This document shows positions 60,068-64,000 of a stretch of 64,000 nt of DNA, piece by piece. Position 1 is the first letter of the stretch, and every line of letters starts with the position of its first letter. Where the stretch lies: the NCBI GenBank assembly GCA_948470475.1, contig OX419336.1, forward strand, positions 32,986,915-33,050,914, in the 5' to 3' direction. The notes beneath the pieces are model-generated. The model did not search any database, was not told the DNA's origin, and worked only from the letters and a program-made list of their open reading frames with translations. Origin of the DNA: Galaxea fascicularis. Its lineage: Eukaryota; Cnidaria; Anthozoa; Scleractinia; Euphylliidae. Both the position numbers and the translations under genes were made by a program.

Positions 60068-60310
60068 CCAGTGAACTGGGAATTCCTAAGAATTCCTAGG
60101 AATTCCTAGGAATTCCAAATAATTCCAAGACATGCAAATTAGAACAAATGCTTCAACTTGGAATTTTTTGGAATATCTGGGAATGGTTATTACGTGAGTG
60201 AGAATTACTGGGAATTTCTAGGAAAAGTTGGGAATTGTTGAGAATTTCTGAGAATGGTCAAGCTGAAGTTTCCTGAGCTAGAAAACACGACTTGGAATTC
60301 TTGGGAATCT
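60068..60310. repeat. GGAATTCCTA palindromic array, left
   Basis: The part next to the terminus is nearly pure (GGAATTCCTAGGAATTCC); inward it becomes degenerate GGAATT/GAGAATT words spaced about 10-25 bases, for example near 60160, 60210, 60240, 60295. Noncoding; self-complementary. Confidence 0.85.
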
Positions 60311-60499
60311 TTTGAGAATCATGATTAAAAAAAAAAAAAGTAACAAAGACTTGCGGTAAGTCCACATGTACGTAGCATGGAATAGTAAATTCTGTATGTA
60401 TGTATTGGTATACTTTCACCAACTTAAACCTTAAAACCAGTGTGTGCCCTCAGTTATTCATAAGAGCAAAATATTAAAAATAAGGCACATCTTCAAAAA

Positions 60500-61315
60500 C
60501 TAATGTTGATTAATAATAGTGAAAATAACTTGAAAATATGAGAAAGAGTCAAAAGCTTGAGAATGGAAGTCGTTGTCAGACGAAATTTCAGTAGAATCGC
60601 TGCAATCGCTTTCCGAGTCTCGTGAAGCACATGTAGTTGTAAATGTCTCGATCTCACAGGTAGCCGTTTCATCAGATGGCTGCGTTTCCGCTTCGTTGTC
60701 AACAATACTATGAATGTCCTGCAAACTAGTATGGGACTCGGCAAATTCATTTGTAGTTGTCTCTCTCTCCTGCAGCGATGTCATTTCATGGCTAAGTAAT
60801 GTCGAGTGATCCACTTGTTGTGTAATAAAGAAGCGAGAGTTTGACTGTGAAGGCCAAGTTGAAGTTTTAAAGTGTTCATACCGGGTCGACTTTGGAACTG
60901 CAATACTGGGATCATCGATGTACTTCTTATATTTTCTTTTCCTGTATTCCACTGTTATAGAACAAGAAATTAACAGTTAAAAATTTGCAGAATGATATCC
61001 AGGACCACAACATGTACATGTTCATCTGCATGAAATTGTTGAGCAGTATTTAAGCTTACCTTTGCAGTGGACAGAACTCAAGTGACTTTCGATTCTTTGT
61101 TTCCTCGACAACGATCGGCAACAAATAGAGCATCTAAAGTATGTTTTATTCTCCTGGTTAATCGTTTCATAAAGCAGATCAACATCAACATTTCTCGCGG
61201 AACTTGATTTTACCCATGTCACAGCGATGGCACCGATGGCTATGGATGGCTTAAACTGATACCGCACTCGGATAATCCAGCGGATTCTTAGTGGTGAACC
61301 AATCACAAAGCTCAT
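60500..61315 (-). CDS. C2H2 zinc-finger protein with acidic Ser/Thr-rich tail, 235 aa
   Basis: Exons 61315-61060 and 60951-60500; phase 1 matches and the sum is 708 nt. The ATG at 61315 is the first in frame. Residues 1-50 include a hydrophobic-basic stretch (IRWIIRVRY). A single C2H2 finger lies near 62-84: C-x2-C-x12-H-x4-H in YFRCSICCRSLSRKQRIESH. After it comes a basic segment (EYRKRKYKKY) suited to nuclear targeting or DNA contact, then about 120 residues rich in Ser, Thr, Glu and Asp, like an activation or interaction region. Exon 2 could alternatively end at a donor near 60528 and continue into another exon. Divergently transcribed from the 61417 gene. Not assignable to a named family; a DNA-binding protein is inferred. 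Confidence 0.65.
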
Positions 61316-61416
61316 CCTTTCACGTGACAATTAACATTCTGGCGCCCTTTTTTTGAATCTTCTCGCTTGGACGCTGATGTGCGTGCAATTTATTTCTTGC
61401 TTTTCAATTAGTTAAA
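61316..61416. promoter_or_regulatory. Shared bidirectional promoter with E-box
   Basis: Only 101 bases separate the two divergent start codons. The palindrome TCACGTGA (61320-61327) contains a CACGTG E-box, and GGCGCC (61340-61345) follows. No TATA box is evident for the zinc-finger side. Transcription start sites must lie within this interval or inside the coding ends. Confidence 0.55.
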
Positions 61417-62161
61417 ATGGTTTTCATTGTTGTTCAGTGGCTGAACGAAAACAGTGTAAGTGTGGTCAATGAAAAGAAAGTTTTTGGCGCGGACGTCGAT
61501 CTAAAAGAAGGCCTTACGATTGATGTATCCACCGGTACAAGTAAGGGAAGGCTTACCGTTCATAAGGCGGAGATTTTGAAAATATTTGGTGAGTATTGGA
61601 AATAATGATTAACTTTTTTTTTTACTCTAAACTGTAAAAGATATTGTGACACCACGAAAATTCAAAACAGCGAGTGGACAAAAGCATAATGCATTTTTTC
61701 GTGTGTGCAAGACCGTGTCTTCGTTTCGATTACGCCGTGGCTGACAAATCTTCACTTTCAATCTTTTGGATCTAAGCTCTGAGGTCTTCGGTTGAACTTT
61801 CGCTCGATTTTCTGGCAAAAAAACTTCACTTATACGGCCAATATATTAGAGTGAACTCATTTTACGTTTATACAAAGGATCATTGCGAATTATCGACCAT
61901 ATTCCTAGACATCTCAAGGCGGCTTTTCCGATCAATTATCAGCGAAAAAAATGCAATAGATCTACTAAAACAAGCATGGAAAATGGCGGGACACTGGTTC
62001 AAAGCGCGTCATCAAATTTGATTCTAATCTGAAAGAAGTCCTCAAGCTGCACTTCAGCTAGTACTGTTACAAGTATGCAAATTAAAGTCTTTTTCTTATT
62101 AGGAACGAAGGTAAAGGCACTTGAGTATGAGGCAAAAACAAAATTTGCATTCCTGCATTGA
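61417..62161 (+). CDS. 76-residue protein, Tudor/SH3-barrel-like, possibly truncated
   Basis: Exons 61417-61588 and 62103-62161; phase 1 matches, acceptor TTCTTTTTCTTATTAG is strong, and the sum is 231 nt. Residues 1-57 alternate strands and turns (FIVVQWLNENSVSVVNEKKV, later GRLTVHKAEILKIFG). I recall this kind of module at the N-terminus of some invertebrate BEN-domain proteins, where it is followed by a longer chain; here the frame stops 18 codons into exon 2, directly before the GGAATTCC array begins. The gene may therefore be a truncated capture, or exon 2 may splice to exons beyond the window that I could not find. Function unknown. Confidence 0.5.
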
Positions 62162-62163
62162 CT

Positions 62164-62513
62164 ACGAGAAATTCCCAGTTTTTCTTAGATATTCCAAACA
62201 ATTCCAAGCTATTCTAAAACATCTTGGGGATTCCAAGTTATTCTCAGAAATTCCTAGGAATATTTGGGACTTTTTTGGAATTTTGAAGGTAAGTTTTATT
62301 CGGCTTAGAATTCCTAGGAATTCCTAGGAATTCCAGGTCCGTACTAAAATAACTTGGAATTCCTAGGAATTCCTAGGAATTCAAAGTCCGAATTTACCAT
62401 GAAAATTCACACCTTCAATTCCTAGGAATTCCTAGGAATTCCTGGGAATTCCTAAGAATATTTTCCTAGGAATTCCTAGGATATTCCTAGGAATTCCTAG
62501 GAATTCTCAGAGC
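62164..62513. repeat. GGAATTCCTA palindromic array, right
   Basis: Degenerate ATTCC/GGAAT words on the inner side (62170-62290) turn into pure GGAATTCCTAGGAATTCCTA runs toward the outer end (62310-62507). Mirror image of the left array in gradient as well as in sequence. Confidence 0.9.
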
Positions 62514-62670
62514 TATTTCGCAAGGGTTGGAGGTTTTCAGTCTTTAATGTTTTAAAAATTTCTCATCTTCGCTGAGACTGCGCTTTACAATTTCACTTTT
62601 TCAAGGAACACGAGCCGTTCACCGTATTCATGATCATTTTGTGTTAAGTGACCATGAAGGTGAGACCTCA

Positions 62671-63690
62671 TCCGTCTATTGTTTGCTTTGCTTGAATTTT
62701 AAACCGGCAATGCGGTCGGACACTTACAAGGGAGGTGTGACTTTTTCAATCGATTGTTCACTCTTTTCGTCGCAATTTACTGACCCCAATGTTTTGAAAA
62801 AAAATGGACAACGTTTTATTTCGTTAAAATGTCTATAGAGTTTAAACGCACGATTGGGAATGAAACGCCTAAGAAATCATTGCTACTTCGTTAGCTTCAC
62901 CCGCGTTTTGCGTAACAATAATTTCTACGGCGCGAGATTTGGACGAATCCCTCTGAGAATGAAGCCGGTTAAAAGCGCGAGAACTTTATCCGTCTAGTGT
63001 TTGCTTTGAATTTTAAACCGGCAATGCGGTCGGACACTTACAAGGGAGGTGTGACTTTTTCAATCGATTGTTCACTCTTTTCGTCTCAATTACCTGACCC
63101 CAATGTTTTGACAGAAAAAAAATGGACAACGTTTTATTTCGTTAAAATGTCTATAGAGTTTAAACGCACGATTGGGAATGAAACGCCTAAGAAATCATTG
63201 CTGCTTCGCTAGTTTCATTTTAGCTTCACCCGCGTTTGAGAAACGAATAAAGAACACAATTTATTTGCGAAACAATTATTTCTACGGCACGAGATTTGAA
63301 CGAATCCCTCTGAGAATGAAGCGCGTTAAAAGCGCGAGAACTTTATCCGTCTAGTGTTTGCTTTGCTTTGAATTTTAAACCGGCAATGCGGTCGGACACT
63401 TACAAGGGAGGTGCGACTTTTTCTATCGATTGTTCACTCTTTTCGTCTCAATTTACTGACTCCAGTGTTTTGAAAGAAAAAACTGGACGACGTTTTGTTT
63501 CGTTAAAATGTCTATAGAGTTTAAACGCTCTAATTCGGTATGAAACGCCTAATAAATCATGGCTGCTTCGCTAGTTTCATTTTGGCTTCACCCGCGCTTG
63601 AGAAGCGAATAAAGAACACAATTTATTTGCGTAACAATTATTTCTACGGCGCGAGATTTGAAAGAATCTCTCTGCGTTAAAAGTGCGAGA
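62671..63690. repeat. Three tandem copies of a 318-357-bp unit
   Basis: Units start at 62671, 62989 and 63346, each with TCCGTCTAKTGTTTGCTTTG-like sequence followed by ATTTTAAACCGGCAATGCGG, TCGGACACTTACAAGGGAGG and TCTATAGAGTTTAAACGC. Unit 1 lacks about 40 bases present in units 2 and 3 (near CGAATAAAGAACACAATTTA). Frames of 60-71 codons repeat with the units but are not conserved as proteins, since indels shift them. Confidence 0.9.
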
Positions 63691-64000
63691 ACTCGGCCAG
63701 TGCAACTGTTAAAGAAGTTGATTATTAAAGTGCTTTGTTGATATACAATTAACTCGGCCAGTGTATGCGTCGCAAGCAAAACTATTGCTTACGCAGAACG
63801 AAGCACATTAAAAGCCATGAAAACTAAACTAGTGCGATTGTTGAAGCAGTGATTTTATTACCTTTCTGCGTTGATATCCGATCAATTCGGTTGGACTCGC
63901 AAAAAAAACTTTCTCTCACCCCCACCCCAGCGTTGTAGGTTTCGTCGTCCCAATTATAACTCTGTCCCTCCCCCAGGGTGCAAATTGCTCATAATTCGGT
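63691..64000. other. Window end, nothing recognised
   Basis: Two copies of ACTCGGCCAGTG (63691, 63752) continue the repeat-like character. A C-rich run at 63918-63929 follows. No gene is supported. Confidence 0.4.

Larger units (their letters stand above)
60050..62526. mobile_element. Candidate 2.5-kb TIR element carrying two divergent genes
   Basis: CCCTTGCGAAA (60050-60060) is exactly inverted at 62516-62526. Inside each end lies an array of the palindromic word GGAATTCCTA and derivatives (60068-60310; 62164-62513). Between the arrays are two divergent intact spliced genes, a zinc-finger protein and a 76-residue protein, and no transposase. No clear target-site duplication is seen. It could be a non-autonomous element that captured genes, or two separate insertions of related repeats; the neighbouring transposase-like gene is outside it. 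Confidence 0.5.

Noticed and set aside
62641..63354. Repeated 60-71-codon frames starting in the tandem array
   Set aside because: The frames recur only because the DNA repeats; indels change their ends between units, so protein-level selection is unlikely.
1..64000. CRISPR arrays, operons, Shine-Dalgarno sites or prophage
   Set aside because: Introns, SINEs and metazoan receptor genes show this is eukaryotic nuclear DNA; the only spaced repeats are microsatellite, palindromic or tandem-unit arrays.

Overview
The window reads as nuclear DNA of an anthozoan cnidarian, most likely a stony coral. It is AT-rich, its genes are split by short GT-AG introns, it has intronless class A receptors, and it is full of tRNA-derived SINEs and short inverted-repeat elements of the kind seen in coral and anemone genomes. 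Organism assignment is inference from sequence character and recalled families; no search was possible.

Layout. (1) 1495-7911, minus strand: a ten-exon gene for mitochondrial ATP synthase subunit b (ATP5PB), which I could splice completely (240 residues). (2) 7.9-17 kb: gene-poor, with nested inverted-repeat elements, a tetranucleotide microsatellite, one uncharacterised 269-residue ORF (13421-14230) and a tRNA-like SINE. (3) 17606-21089, plus: a four-exon secreted protein with signal peptide, PAN/apple-like, partial EGF and fibrinogen-C-like regions (399 residues), preceded by a broken copy of its first exon. (4) 21-26.5 kb: repeats and a Tc1/mariner remnant. (5) 26.5-44.5 kb: four class A GPCRs. 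Two (26565-27698 plus; 32338-33420 minus) are inverted close paralogues, a third (39131-40303) is related, and a fourth (43363-44493 minus) is a different, melatonin-receptor-like type lacking its first exon. (6) 45420-49306, plus: a four-exon SLC16/monocarboxylate-transporter-like protein (470 residues). (7) 52455-52712: a small secreted peptide with eight cysteines arranged as four C-x3-C pairs.

(8) 55.4-62.5 kb is the most unusual part. A two-exon 143-residue chromodomain protein (plus) converges on a nine-or-more-exon DDE-transposase-like gene (minus, 56144-59830). The latter has an order of acidic residues and a CxxC reminiscent of RAG1/Transib-type transposases, but its 3-prime end seems to be missing. 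Next to it lies a 2.5-kb segment (60050-62526) bounded by 11-bp perfect inverted repeats and by arrays of the palindrome GGAATTCCTA. Inside are two divergent, intact, spliced small genes: a C2H2 zinc-finger protein (minus) and a 76-residue protein (plus). They share a roughly 100-bp promoter with a CACGTG E-box. To the right are three tandem copies of a roughly 320-357-bp repeat.

Apart from the zinc-finger/76-residue divergent pair and the convergent chromodomain/transposase pair, neighbouring genes look functionally unrelated, as expected for a metazoan chromosome. Exon boundaries were read by eye from splice consensus, reading phase and protein sense. Those of ATP5PB, the PAN-EGF-fibrinogen gene, the transporter and the DDE-like gene all close to whole codons.
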